64,000 nucleotides of DNA. Origin: Nematostella vectensis (Eukaryota; Cnidaria; Anthozoa; Actiniaria; Edwardsiidae). Both the position numbers and the translations under genes were made by a program. Below are positions 21,479 to 49,107 of this stretch, in pieces (the first letter of the stretch is position 1; each line of letters opens with the position of its first letter). The stretch is taken from the NCBI RefSeq assembly GCF_932526225.1, contig NC_064038.1, positions 7,439,070-7,503,069 on the forward strand, written 5' to 3'. The notes under the pieces were generated by a model, which saw nothing but the letters and a program-made list of their open reading frames with translations, was not told where the DNA came from and did no database searches.

Positions 21479-24400
21479 TTAACCATTTCTAGTTGTATTC
21501 TGTCCCTGAGTTGTTGTTTTCTTGAAACAAGATGAGCAGTACCCCTTACTTGAAGGGTTACCATAAAAGTCACATCCCTCTGTGGCACACCTACTACCAT
21601 GGGAACAGCTCCATGTGTCTTTTCCTTCCTGTCCCATTGACACTAGCCTTGATGGTGCTTTAGTGGCCTCTTTGTAGGAAGGTGGGGGTGACGGTTGAAC
21701 TGAACCCCTGAGAGGTGGCAAGGCTTTTTCTGGCTTAGGTCCTCTTTGTCCATTCCCTCCCCCAACTGCGCCAAAGTAGTCATATGGAACATACGAAGAG
21801 AAAGAAGGTGGTGGGAAGTAGGACTTTGAGTCTGCCTTTCCAACAGTAGCATTCGCACCGCTTGTAGTAGCTCCCTGACTGTTTCCATAATCACCAGACA
21901 CACTAATTGTCTTTTGCGTCTTGTAACACCCTGAGCATAAGTAATTAGTAGCTGCAGTTCCATACATTTGGCAACCTGGAGCAATGCAAGGCCTCGTCTT
22001 GTCATGAGGACCACTTTTCTTTGCCTCCACTTGCTTCTTTTTCTCCTCTTCGAATCTTTGTTTTGCAGACTGGATATAATTCTCGATCATTTTATCATAG
22101 TAAACTGGCTTGTTGTTGGCCTGCAGTTTTGCGACATAGACCATGGAGTGCACAGTTGTGCCTAAAGCTCCTGCCAGGTTCCCTACCTTGACTAACTTGT
22201 TTGCTAACCAAGAGCCTGATCCTTTGCCTTTATCCCCTTTATTGGAACCAAGTTTTAATTTGGAGTCTTGCTTGGATTTAGCATCCTTATTCTTTGGATC
22301 TATTTTCTCTGCTGCATGGGCTGTACACTTTTCCCCGCTATTCCCATCCTTGCTAAGGTCCTTTCCAGTTCCAGGTATCTTTACCTCTGCAATTTCTAAA
22401 TATTTCCCCAAGAGTATAAGCTTTTGTTCCATGCTCAGCTCCATATGCTGGTCCTTTACTCTAGCACTGAGCTCTTCCCAAGCAAAGTCTGCTCCAGGGT
22501 CCACAGAGAAATGAATAGGTAGCAGATCATAGTTTGGCCCAACAACTGGCACACCACTCACCACCACTTTCTCTTTCTTGCTTCCATTTTGCTTGCCATC
22601 ACTAGCAACCACAGCACTGAAGTGGGCTGACTCAAATGTTAACACTAGAGGGTTCTTGTAGCATTGTTCAGGGGGACACTCCAGGGGTAGAAATATACCC
22701 CCAAAAGGTATTGGCGCAATTGCATCTCCACTGAAATCTCTAAGAAACTGTTCTGCTATAACAACAATAGGTCTTCGAAGGACATGAGCTAATACAAATA
22801 CATGAATTTCTTCTAAACTCTCGAAAGCTCCTAGACCTTTTATTTCATCCTCACTCTCCTCAGAGCTCTGAGCAGTAGTTTTATTTCCTTTGTTGTCGTT
22901 GAAAAGAGGAGAACCTTCATTGCCGTTTAAAACATCCTTTTGATCTGATTTGCAATCATTGTCTAAGTTATCCAGTCCTGATTCCTTGACAGCATTTTCT
23001 CTAGGTTCGCCATCTTCCTCTAACAAAGTGCCAGGATTTAGGCTGTCTTCTGAAGCATGCTGCGAGTGACGCCTCACGGTAGATGCAATCCTTAACACTT
23101 CCTCCCACTCTCTTGCCCACTCCTCTTCTGTATAGATAAGTCCCCCTGCCTCCATGTTTCTCACCCACTGCTGCAGTCGCCAACGTCTCTTGATTGCCCC
23201 ACTGGCCTTATCACCTACCAAAGTGCGAAATAATGCCTTGCGCAAAGTCAAAAGACGATCATGAAATCCCCACATTCCGAGAGAGGCAGCATGCAGAAGA
23301 CAGTTGCCATCACCAACTGTTGCTAAGGGAACAAGGCGTTGACAGACACCCATATCTGCCCACCAGTTTAAATGTCCTATGATAAAAACGAATAAATGTA
23401 ATTGCAGCAGCAAAGAACAATAGTGTCATCATATTTGATATGATAAATGTACTGTCATATCTCACACATGTAGAGTCATCATATTTCCTATTAAATGTGA
23501 TGTGTACTGTCACACATTTAATATTTGTGTGTATGGTACGGTATGGTATGGTGCACTTGCTATAATATGCTGTGTACTGTCATATTAGACTACAAGTTTT
23601 CTGAGTTTTTCTGAGTTTTCTATGAGTCAATAGATAGTCAACGAGTGACAGAGGAAAAAAAATGGCATGAAATTTTCCAATTCTCAATATATAAGCTCAA
23701 GATTCCGCATACACGGAGTTCCTCTAACCAAAAGCTTAATTCCAAATTTTAAAGAAATTTTGATATAAGCGAGCAAAGTTGGCTTAATTTCTAATCAGAG
23801 CCTAACTTATCCCTAAAAACGAGGAAAATTCATAATTTGAACATTTGAAAATTGCACTTCAAGCCTCATATCTCGAAGACAAATCTATTAGAAAAAAATA
23901 CTTTTTAATATATTGGTTGACATAACATAAAAAACCTGCTATGCAAAAATTCAAGCTTACCAAACTTAACCAGACCTTATTTTGGAAAAACTTGACATTT
24001 TTTTTGCTCTGTCGTCAACGAGTTGCTTAGCGAGAACGGGTGGTTTAATTAATGTAGTATAAATATACTCACATACTACCTTCAAATAATAAAATATTTA
24101 ATTATTCTCAGTAATAAATAACCACTTTTGTCGCCGCTTTTTCACTACTCACTAATTATGGCTCATTAGATAGTGAGTACGGGAGCCAATCAAATTGCAA
24201 GATTCGTGATAGTATGTGAATGGATTTAAACTAATATTTGATATATGTGTTGCTCACATAATTGATTGTGCACTGATTACGTTTTTGATATTAAATGAAG
24301 ACTGTATTGCCATTTAATGGCATTCCTAACACTTTTACACAAAAGAAGTGTCAAACATAATGTATATGTTAATCGAAATACTGTTTACAAAGTTGATGAT

Positions 24401-25196
24401 AAGCAATACAGATAGACAAAATGAAGCATACAAACAAACGACAAACATGTATAGGGTGTATAGTGACAAAGACGGTGATATCATGCTAAATAAAATATAA
24501 TGACCAATTTGAACACAAAATAAAAACCTTATCTCTCTTTGAATTCAACTTACTTGAAGAAATGGTCAAATAGATATCGTAATTTGTCATTTCCGGCTCA
24601 CAATGTTAGAACGATAACCTTATGTATCAATTATCAATGCTAAATTACCTAAGTACGTTCCGCATTAGAGGAAATGGCGAGTATGTTGTGTTTCCTTAGA
24701 AAACGTTACAGGATGAAGGCTTGTTACCCATAGGGTTTGAAAGTCTCTATTAATAAAGCGTCTTTCAGACTTGTATTCCTTAGAACCCACCTGATTGCTC
24801 AAGGGAAACAAGCGTTGATGTCTCGATCAGATCCCTACGTAAAAACTCACTAAAATCTTGTGGATATCTCGTCAAATCTGGAAGCACAAAAGTGAACTTG
24901 GCCATTTCATCAAAACACTCGTTTGATCCGTTGCTTGATGTAACATCCTTCTCGCTAACTTTGTTTCTAGCTTCACGGACAATCTCTGAGTTCACAACAG
25001 ACAGACCTCTCTGTGGTTTACTAGTTTTTGTTTTCACTGTATTCTGGGATTTGTTCGGAAAGGACCCTCCGAGGGAAAGCTCTTGAAAAGCCTTCAATGC
25101 TTCTTCAAAGTTCCAGTTCGTTCCTTGTAGGAAGTCTCTGGCGAGAGCAGGATCAGCCCCCGTACGATCTACAAATCTGCTCAAGGTTTCATCCAT
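21479..25196 (-). CDS. OTUD7: OTU-domain deubiquitinase, OTUD7/Cezanne type
   Basis: Cysteine protease that cleaves ubiquitin chains (K11-preferring in the vertebrate family). Two exons: 25196-24791 and 23376-21479, a phase-1 intron of 1414 bp, 767 aa. Exon 1 starts MDETLSRFVDRTGADPALAR, an N-terminal UBA-like helix bundle (about 1-45), and ends in FVLPDLTRYPQDFSEFLRRD and SLVSLEQSG, matching the lead-in to the family's catalytic domain. Exon 2 opens HLNWWAD and holds the catalytic cysteine C161 in VGDGNCLLHAASLGMWGFHD. The catalytic histidine H387 is in ESAHFSAVV. A20-type zinc fingers lie at about 599-619 (CIAPGCQMYG...CSGC) and about 732-752 (CATEGCDFYG...CSSC). An acidic insert of about 70 residues (about 243-315) interrupts the OTU fold. 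Two A20 fingers against one in vertebrate OTUD7B is notable. The gene is divergent from KIF24. Confidence 0.95.
23377..24790 (-). other. OTUD7 intron 1
   Basis: Donor GTGGGTTC at 24790 and acceptor TTTATCATAG before 23376 (minus strand). AT-rich, with no internal repeat array or recognisable element. Confidence 0.8.
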
Positions 25197-26080
25197 TTTT
25201 GGAGGATTTTGTGAAGGAAAAGTTATTCAGTTTCTCTTTGTCCTCGATGCACGAGTCGAGTCGGTCAAGTTGTTGTTATTTAGCGCGAATTGAGGAGGAC
25301 TAGGACTAGCTGAGGCTGCAAGCCTCTTTTCCCTGGCCAGCGGACTTGGATACTTTTTAAAATTGATAATAAAATATAACAAACCATTAAATGATAATGG
25401 AAATAAAAAAATGGATGTCTGCCAAGAAAAAAACATCTAGCATGGATTCTGGTTTTAAAATTTAAAAGATCTTATTTTATTATGAATTGCTATTTTCATT
25501 TATTTTCAATGAAGTATGTTTTATTTTGGTAAGCCAGGCTTTAGAGAAAATCAAAAAGAAGGATTAATAACGAGGATAAGAAACAATGATAAGGAAAAAG
25601 TTTTTTTTTTCCTTTACCTTGTGCTAACTGACCGCACTGCTGACGGTCAGCGGTCTTACTACAAAACTATACATTTTCAAGATGGCGTCGATTTGTTGTT
25701 GAACGAACGAAAAATAACTCTCTTTTCACGACTAAAGCATACAGGAAAGCTAAAAGAACTAAACTGTTGGGATCTTCGTAAAATAATTATCCATATTGTA
25801 GACCTTTGACTTTGATAGAAACGCCAGACAGTGCTCTCAGAAGATGTTTAAAAAATCGCAAGTTGTCATGGAAAAAGATGAAAACAACGGATAAAGCTAC
25901 TAACGATTCGTAAAGTGTAAAAAAAGGACCGTTGCTTGGCGGAATCAAAACACGACTAATGTGCTGCGCGAAATGGGTGAAAATTTGCATGTTGTCACAC
26001 CCGAATTAAATATCTTTTACCTCAAATCTAACTCTTATTTTGAGCGGGAAAAACAAAACTGACTCACGTTTTGTCGAAAC
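25197..26080. promoter_or_regulatory. Shared 0.9-kb divergent intergenic region of OTUD7 and KIF24
   Basis: Only 884 bp separate the OTUD7 ATG (25196, minus) from the KIF24 ATG (26081, plus). Both 5' UTRs and promoters must fit here or in unseen upstream exons, so a bidirectional promoter is likely by position. I see no clear TATA box or other named site. Short ORFs here look random. Confidence 0.45.
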
Positions 26081-40946
<14,866 letters not shown>

Positions 40947-42440
40947 CAGTACATGAGAGTGTAAGCCACGTCTCGAGACAGCTTGGCAAGATGAACAGAC
41001 AGTTTTCGCGATGCTCCGCGCGCGTCCAAAATGCCACAGACTGGCGGGCCACAGCTGATCCGAAATGATGCGGACAAGGGGAATTTGACTCTAGCGCCAA
41101 AACTCTGCAAAAGAAGCACTCTAGCAAAGCTTCTATAGCTTCGTCTGTAAACTCCACTTTGTACGACATTGTAGATCAGCTGTTGCCCCCTGTCTGTGGC
41201 ATTTTGGATTCGCGCGCAACATCGTGAAAACGGTCTATTATTTATCAGGACTGTGCAGTGATACAGCTATACTCTACAAGCTGCGTGGCACTACAGGAAT
41301 CATGTGATGAGTGCCCTCCTCTGAGTAATGTGTTGTGAGTCTATATAGGTTATGCCGATCATCTTGCCCTTTGAAGCTGAAGGAAAATAGTAAATCAACC
41401 GTCACATTGTTATGATGTAGGCAGTACGGGACTTGCGCTAAGAGATCACGTGATTGTTTGGGTGGCAAACTCGCGTGCACTAAGGCATTTAGCGACAAAA
41501 TAACAGCAACAGAAAGCAATTTATTTAGTGTTTACGAATAAAGCCACAATGTATTATTTTCAGAAAGGGTTTATTTTCATAAAAAAAAACATTCCTTTTT
41601 TTCGTTGTTCTTCGCAGTCGGTGTTTATTTTGGCTTGAATTTATCGCGTGATCTCCTTACGCATGTCCCCTATTTGACGGCATGCCATCGGGCGGGGGGG
41701 AGGGGAGTGCAAAACTAATATATTTCATAAAATACAAGCTTGTTTAGATGGTTTTTTGAAAGCCTGGAAGCTATGAGCATCTAGAGAATTTATTTTAAAG
41801 AATGTTGCTGTGGGTATTCTAGAATAACTGATTAGCTCTTTTTTTAGTTTGTATCAACAAAGGATCTCTTAAGTTATAACTTATTTATTATATAGGAGAC
41901 ATTATTGTCTCTAGTATGGTCACTGTGTTTATTACTGCGTTGGGTGGTGGATGGGTTTTCTTAAAAAAAAAAATATGTCTGTATGCTTCTTACTGCTTTT
42001 CCTGCCATTGGAGATGAACCGTGAGACAGCTTCATCAGGTCTATGACAATGAATCTCTGTTTGTGTGAATACCCAGGTAAAAACGGTCCAGGCTGGCCTC
42101 TGTCCGTACATTCACAGGTTATCTTATTATAGGATACTGTTTTGTGATTGGAAATATGTTGCCTTTTACTCATAACTTCTATCCACTATCCCTCTTGTTT
42201 TCATTTCCGCATAGCCTCCCTCGCTTGTCCTTTTTTTCATGCCTTCATTTCCCTTCCTTACCCCTTTTCCCCCTAATACTTAACCACCTTTGTTCTATAT
42301 TGTTCTTCCCTATCTTCTCCCTCCCCTACCCCCTCCCTCCCCTACCCCCTCCCTCCCTTATCCTTCTGTATTTCTCTTCCCATCCATATGAAAGAGAAAG
42401 GCTGGCGGCGTTGAGCGAATATCAGTGCAGCAACGAAGAG
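40947..42440. other. KIF24 3' UTR and flank
   Basis: Probable 3' UTR to the AATAAA at 41537. A short motif GAGATCACGTGATTGTTTGG at about 41443 also occurs, slightly altered, at 48993 and 60376. A T/C-rich tract fills 42180-42380. Short ORFs on the minus strand at 40784-41169 and 41961-42173 have no recognisable domain and I do not call them. Confidence 0.4.
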
Positions 42441-42449
42441 GACGTATGA

Positions 42450-45400
42450 TGAGCGGGTTAAGGTAAAACAACGAAGAGGAGGTATGATGAGCGAGTACAA
42501 GTAAAACAACAACGAAGAGGCGGATGAGCGAGTATCAGTAAAACAACAAAGAGGAGGTATGACGAGCGAGCATAAGTAAAACAACAACGAAGAGGCGGAT
42601 GAGCGAGTATCAGTAAAACAACGAAGAGGAGGTATGATGAGCGAGTATAAGTAAAACAACAAAGTGGGGTATGATGAGTGAGTATAAGTGCAACAACGAA
42701 TAGGAGGTATGATGAGCGAGTATAGGTAAAACAACGAAGAGGGGTATGATGAGTGAGTATAAGTGCGACAACGAAGAGGAGGTATGCTGAGCGAGTATAA
42801 GTAAAACAACGAAGAGGGGTATGATGAGCGAATATAAGTACAACAACGAAGAGGAGGTATGATGAGTGAGTATAAGTAAAACAACGAAGAGGAGGTATGA
42901 TGAGTGAGTATAAGTACAACAACGAAGAGGAGGTATGATGACCGAGTATAAGTGCGACAACGAAGAGGAGGTATGATGAGCGAATATAAGTAAAACAACG
43001 AAGAGGAGGTATGATGAGCGAATATAAGTAAAACAACGAAGAGAAAGTATGATGAGCGAGTATAAGTAAAACAACGAAGAGGAGGTATGATGAGTGAGTA
43101 TAAGTACAACAACGAAGAGGAGGTATGATGAGGGAGTATAAGTAAAACAACAAAGAAGAGGTATGATGAGTGAGTATATATAAGTAAAACAACGAAGAGG
43201 AGGTATGATGAGGAAGTATAAGTAAAACAACGAAGAGGAGGTATGATGACCGAGTACAAGTGCGACAACAAAGAGGGGTTGTAATGAGTGAGTATAAGTG
43301 CGACAACGAAGAGGAGGTATGATGAGTGAGTATAAGTAAAACAACGAAGAGGAGGTATGATGAGCGAGTATAAGTAAAACAACGAAGAGGAGGTATGATG
43401 AGTGAGTATAAGTAAAACAACAAAGAGGAGGTATGATGAGTGAGTATAAGTACAACAACGAAGAGGAGGTATTATGAGCGAGTATAAGTAAAACAACGAG
43501 GAGGAGGTATGATGAGCGAGTATAAGTAAAACAACGAAGAGGAGGTATGATGAGTGAGTATAAGTAAAACAACGAAGAGGAGGTATGATGAGCGAGTATA
43601 AGTAAAACAACGAAGAGGAGGTATGATGAGCGAGTATAAGTAAAACAACGAAGAGGAGGTATGATGAGCGAGTATAAGTAAAACAACGAAGAGGAGGTAT
43701 GATGAGCGAGTATAAGTGCGACAACGAAGAGGAGGTATGATGAGTGAGTATAAGTGCGACAACGAAGAGAAGGTATGATGAGCGAGTATAAGAAAAACAA
43801 CGAAGAGGAGGTATGATGAGCGAGTATAAGTAAAACAACGAAGAGGAGGTATGATGAGTGAGTATAAGTAAAACAACGAAGAGGAGGTATGATGAGCGAG
43901 TATAAGTAAAACAACGAAGAGGAGGTATGATGAGTGAGTATAAGTAAAACAACGAAGAGGAGGTATGATGAGTGAGTATAAGTAAAACAACGAAGAGGAG
44001 GTATGATGAGCGAGTATAAGTAAAACAACGAAGAGGAGGTATGATGAGTGAGTATAAGTAAAACAACGAAGAGGAGGTATGATGAGCGAGTGTAAGTAAA
44101 ACAACGAAGAGGAGGTATGATGAGCGAGTATAAGTAAAACAACGAAGAGGAGGTATGATGAGCGAGTATAAGTAAAACAACAAAGAGGAGGTATGATGAG
44201 TGAGTATAAGTACAACAACGAAGAGGAGGTATTATGAGCGAGTATAAGTAAAACAACGAGGAGGAGGTATGATGAGCGAGTATAAGTAAAACAACGAAGA
44301 GAAGGTATTATGAGTGAGTATAAGTAAAACAACGAAGAGGAGGTATGATGAGCGAGTATAAGTAAAACAACGAAGAGGAGGTATGATGAGCGAGTATAAG
44401 TAAAACAACGAAGAGGAGGTATGATGAGCGAGTATAAGTAAAACAACGAAGAGGAGGTATGATGAGCGAGTATAAGTGCGACAACGAAGAGGAGGTATGA
44501 TGAGTGAGTATAAGTGCGACAACGAAGAGAAGGTATGATGAGCGAGTATAAGAAAAACAACGAAGAGGAGGTATGATGAGCGAGTATAAGTAAAACAACG
44601 AAGAGGAGGTATGATGAGTGAGTATAAGTAAAACAACGAAGAGGAGGTATGATGAGCGAGTATAAGTAAAACAACGAAGAGGAGGTATGATGAGTGAGTA
44701 TAAGTAAAACAACGAAGAGGAGGTATGATGAGTGAGTATAAGTAAAACAACGAAGAGGAGGTATGATGAGCGAGTATAAGTAAAACAACGAAGAGGAGGT
44801 ATGATGAGCGAGTATAAGTGCGACAACGAAGAGGAGGTATGATGAGCGAGTATAAGTGCGACAACGAAGAGGAGGTATGATGAGTGAGTATAAGTAAAAC
44901 AACGGAGAGGAGGTATGATGAGTGAGTATAAGTAAAACAACGAAGAGGAGGTATGATGAGCGAGTATAAGTGCGACAACGAAGAGGAGGTATGATGAGCG
45001 AGTATAAGTAAAACAACGAAGAGGAGGTATGATGAGCGAGTATAAGTAAAACAACGAAGAGGAGGTATGATGAGCGAGTATAAGTGCGACAACGAAGAGG
45101 AGGTATGATGAGTGAATATAAGTAAAACAACGGAGAGGAGGTATGATGAGTGAGTATAAGTAAAACAACGAAGAGGAGGTATGATGAGCGAGTATAAGTG
45201 CGACAACGAAGAGGAGGTATGATGAGCGAGTATAAGTAAAACAACGAAGAGGAGGTATGATGTGCGAGTATAAGTAAAACAACGAAGAGGAGGTATGATG
45301 AGTGAGTATAAGTGCGTCAACGAAGAGGAGGTATGATGAGCGAGTACAAGTGCGACAACGAAGAGGAGGTATGCTGAGTGAGTATAAGTAAAACAACGAA

Positions 45401-46180
45401 GAGGAGGTATGATGAGTGAGTATAAGTAAAACAACGAAGAGGAGGTATGATGAGCGAGTATAAGTAAAACAACGAAGAGGAGGTATGATGAGTGAGTATA
45501 AGTAAAACAACGAAGAGGAGGTATGATGAGTGAGTATAAGTAAAACAACGAAGAGGAGGTATGATGAGTGAGTATAAGTAAAACAACGAAGAGGAGGTAT
45601 GATGAGTGAGTATAAGTGCGTCAACGGAGAGGAGGTATGATGAGCGAGTCAACAAAGAGGAGGTATGATGAGTGAGTATAAGTGCGTCAACGAAGAGGAG
45701 GTATGATGAGCGGGTCAACGAAGAAGAGGTATGATGAGCGAGTACAAGTGCGACAACGAATAGGTGGTTTGATGGGCGAGTATAAGTAAAACAACGAAGA
45801 GGAGGTATGATGAGCGAGTATAAGTAAAACAACGAAAAGGAGGTATAATGACCGAGTATAAGTGCGACAACGGGGAGGAGGTATGATGAGTGAGTATAAG
45901 TAAAACAACGAAGAGGAGGTATGATGAATGAGTATAAGTAAAACAACGAAGAGGAGGTATGATGAGCGAGTATAAGTGCGTCAACGTAGAGGAGGTATGA
46001 TGAGTGAGTATAAGTAAAACAACGAAGAGGAGGTATGATGAGCGAGTATAAGTGCGTCAACGAAGAGGAGGTATGATGAGTGAGTATAAGTAAAACAACG
46101 AAGAGGAGGTATGATGAGTGAGTATAAGTAAAACAACGAAGAGGAGGTATGATGATCGATTATAAGTGCGACAACGAAGA
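42450..46180 (-). repeat. 38-bp minisatellite, array 1, about 98 copies
   Basis: Plus-strand unit: GAGGAGGTATGATGAGCGAG then TATAAGTAAAACAACGAA, with common variants TGCG, TACA and GTGAG. A 760-bp (20-unit) higher-order repeat is visible: GAGGTATTATGAGCGAG at about 43466 and 44226, AAGAAAAACAACG at about 43790 and 44550. The unit is 76% purine on the plus strand and has no stop in any minus frame, which explains ORFs of up to 613 codons. Same family as 52618-57078. Confidence 0.95.
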
Positions 46181-46429
46181 GGAGGGACACAACGAACAGG
46201 AGGAGAATTATTATACACGCGATACAGAGAGAATACGAAAATTCAGAGATTGAGCAAAATTAGTAAAACATTAGGTGACAACACCAGAAGCCAGGTGTCT
46301 TACATGTCTTGAAATCAGCCTTTTTGATATATCTATTTTATAAAACCCTTATAATCTCTTTCAATAGTGAAGTGACATAATTACAAAGGGTATTTCAGTT
46401 TAATAATAAGCCAATCTTAAGAAACTTAC

Positions 46430-46730
46430 CCCATCGGATGTTGGCGTAGATGGCAGTCCTGTCTTTCTTCACTCGTTTTGGATACATGACCTTGGTCGCG
46501 TTATTCAAGTCACACTTCTTTTTCACCCTCCAGTAGTTGACGCTGAGACATTTCTGATCTTCGTCGCACTTGAGGTTGCATTCTCCGAGGTTCGCTACGT
46601 CAATGGTCTTGTACGCTGAGTCCACTAAAGCCGTGTTGGGCTCCGAGTATTGGACGTTCTGCCCTGAGGAAGAATGGGGAAGGTAGATTCCCCAGAACAG
46701 AACGGTGCTCAAAAACAGGAGAAGTGCCAT
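46430..46730 (-). pseudogene. Signal peptide plus PAN/apple-like exon, orphan copy 1
   Basis: Begins MALLLFLSTVLFWGIYLPHS, a signal peptide of about 22 residues. Then comes a small PAN/apple-like segment with cysteines at 51, 55, 61 and 73 (GECNLKCDEDQKC, KKKCDL). A GTAAGT donor follows at 46429, leaving phase 1. It differs from copy 2 by three residues (F12L, A46S, K72R) and the frame is intact. Downstream on the minus strand lies array 1 and then no D8C exon down to 40947, so no complete gene can be assembled here. It is either a truncated duplicate or the start of a gene whose other exons I cannot recognise. Confidence 0.65.
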
Positions 46731-49107
46731 TATGAGAGACTTCTTAAAATGAATACTTTCCTATCAAAATAACTCTCAATACCTTAGTTAGTTATTCAGA
46801 TTTGTTGTTAATAATTGATTATTATTATTACTATTGTACTTGCGCCAAAATGCATCGCTTTGCAACCAAAATATTCGAGGAGCTTCCAGAAAGCCTTCAT
46901 TGTGACGAAATCTTGAAAAATCCCAAGATTTCTAATCCGTTTTCCATTAGGTGGTGTACACCTTTTTAGGTGTCGTAGCCCACAGTGCTTTATGGATATC
47001 AAATAAATGAGGATTGACAAAAACGTGAAAAACTGCAGAAGTATGTATAAGTAGAAGAAAAACAGCCAAACAAACAAACAGTCGAGAAATGCCAACGTTT
47101 CGGATTTTACTTGCAATCCTTCTACTTATAAATGAATGAGGATGTAAGCGAAAATAAAAACAGAGCCACAATAAGAAAAATGCAGCATTCTTGTTCATGT
47201 GCCTGTAAATAGTCATATGGTTTTCAAAAACCAGGATTCAACCAGGTTTTCGTTACCCATGAACCGCGGGGGGTTACGATAGTCAAGCACAATGCATGAT
47301 GGTTGTCTATCAAATTAAGACGGCTGTAGAATCTATCTATAGAATTTTAACCACTCGTTAGTTGAACCTATACACAATTTCAAGAGTTGGAGGTTTTAAA
47401 TCCAAAGGTCTTTGATAAACTTCAGTTTTTCTACACATGTATTACAAGGAAATATTCCCATGTCTTAAACAGCTGGCCCAAGGATTATGCTATAAATTAC
47501 TTTACTTATTTTAGCCTGAAGTTTGGTCTAGTTATTTTCTTAGCATTTGCCAAAATGTGACAGTTCGCAGGTAAAACGCCGCCATTTCAAAACAAAAAGG
47601 CTGGTCTAACCGCGCGGTACTGGACTAGTATCGCGCTTTTCAGCACTGGCGTATGGCTGGGAGACAGACGCCATATCTTCTTTGTTAAATTCCCAGGCTT
47701 CGCAGGCTGCGCGCGCACCCCCCTCCTCCCCCGGGGGAATTTCCAAGGGGCCCCTTGGCGGCCAAAAGTGGGTCATCATTCCTTACTAAGGAATCTTTAA
47801 ATACTATGCTTTTTCCATATAATTCATATGACTGCGCACCCCCCTCGGCCAATCCTGGGAACGCGCCTGTATTCCGACCTTAATAATGAGGTGATTGCGG
47901 TGTTAGCTAGCGCGTGAAACTTTATCACCCTCTAGCAGATTTTCTCAAGTAAATGCTTCTCTTAAGTCTAGCATCAAATAAGCGCCCCCGTCACCGTCAC
48001 CAATGAACCATTGGACGAACGGAATGTCACGGCACGTGTCCAGAGGGACACGAGAAGAGATGGGTTCGACTCAGTTCGACCCATTTTTTGGTAGTTAAGA
48101 AGGCGATTTTATGTGTGTATTTGGAAAAAAACCGTTTCTGGATAGATCTAGTAACCTAATACCAGAAGATGCCGATTGGAAATTAATAGCCCATTTTCGA
48201 ATTATGCTGGAGTGCTCTCAAAGAAAAGCTTCAAATCGAGGTCCTGTGCTTAAACTACAGTAAATTAAACAGAATGGGCACAGGGCCTCGATTAAAAGCT
48301 TCGAAACAGTGGAGCGTAATCCGGAAAGGATACTGATCCGCGAACAGTTAATTACTACCCCCCCACCCTTCGTTATTGTCTAGACACGCCCCTGCAATGA
48401 TATGCAGATATGCACAAGTAGTAACCGTTGGATCAGTATAAAAATTTTACAGGAATTGGAAGGTTGAGAAGATTTAGATATAGCACATGGCGGGCATGGA
48501 GTCTGAGTAGTTATCGTTTGATTACACTATATATTGTTATGTTTTTAAAGCATTAGATTCTATATCCGAACCTGCTGAAAAAACCGTGTAAAACAATCCT
48601 TGTAAGGGTTTCGGTAGCTGCGCTTATGAAGTATTGTAAGTAAAACGGTGTTACAACGTCGACTTCTGATTTGTCCGTCTTCCCTCTTCTTACTAGTCTG
48701 CTTAGCAGCCGTTTTTAGCGTCACGCACAAGCTTGTGGGGAAGGCTAGACGTGCGTGACACTCCTAAGCAGACTTTTTACTTCCCGGTTTTCCAAAAAAA
48801 AAGCACTTGACTCTTCATGATTTTCGTCTCATGGTAAACCTTTGTATGTCCTGTTAATTGACGTTCAAACGTTGAGAAATAACAACAACAACAAATTCAA
48901 TTTAGCTTCCATATTAACCGAACGAATTTAAGGAGGACATGGACATACAATCGAGATGAAATCGTTTCAGTCAAACCATACAATAGGGCACTAAGAGATC
49001 ACGTGACGTTTGGGTGGCAAATACAAAACAAAATGATCAAACAAAAAGATTAGAAATGACTGCGCCCGTCACACCAAAGAACGACGAAGAAATAAAAAAA
49101 TTAAATG
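46731..49107. other. Spacer of duplication copy 1
   Basis: Upstream flank of the PAN exon. It contains a truncated copy of the dispersed repeat (47511-47650), a C/G-rich tract (CCCCCCTCCTCCCCCGGGGG, about 47717) and an inverted pair around 48234-48300 (AAAGCTTCAAATCGAGG against CCTCGATTAAAAGCTT). No supported gene. Confidence 0.5.

Noticed and set aside
41961..42173. Minus ORF with a CECTDRGQPGPF stretch and a plausible donor
   Set aside because: Considered as a missing exon for PAN copy 1, but cysteine pattern and length fit no module and the 5' side is unsupported.
42342..46190. Hydrophobic repeat proteins of 247-613 codons on the minus strand
   Set aside because: All three frames are open at once because the 38-bp unit lacks stops; they overlap each other and the PAN gene intron context argues for non-coding satellite.
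46808..47216. Minus ORFs upstream of the PAN exons (also at 57706-58110)
   Set aside because: Frames change between the two copies and sequences look like translated AT-rich non-coding DNA.
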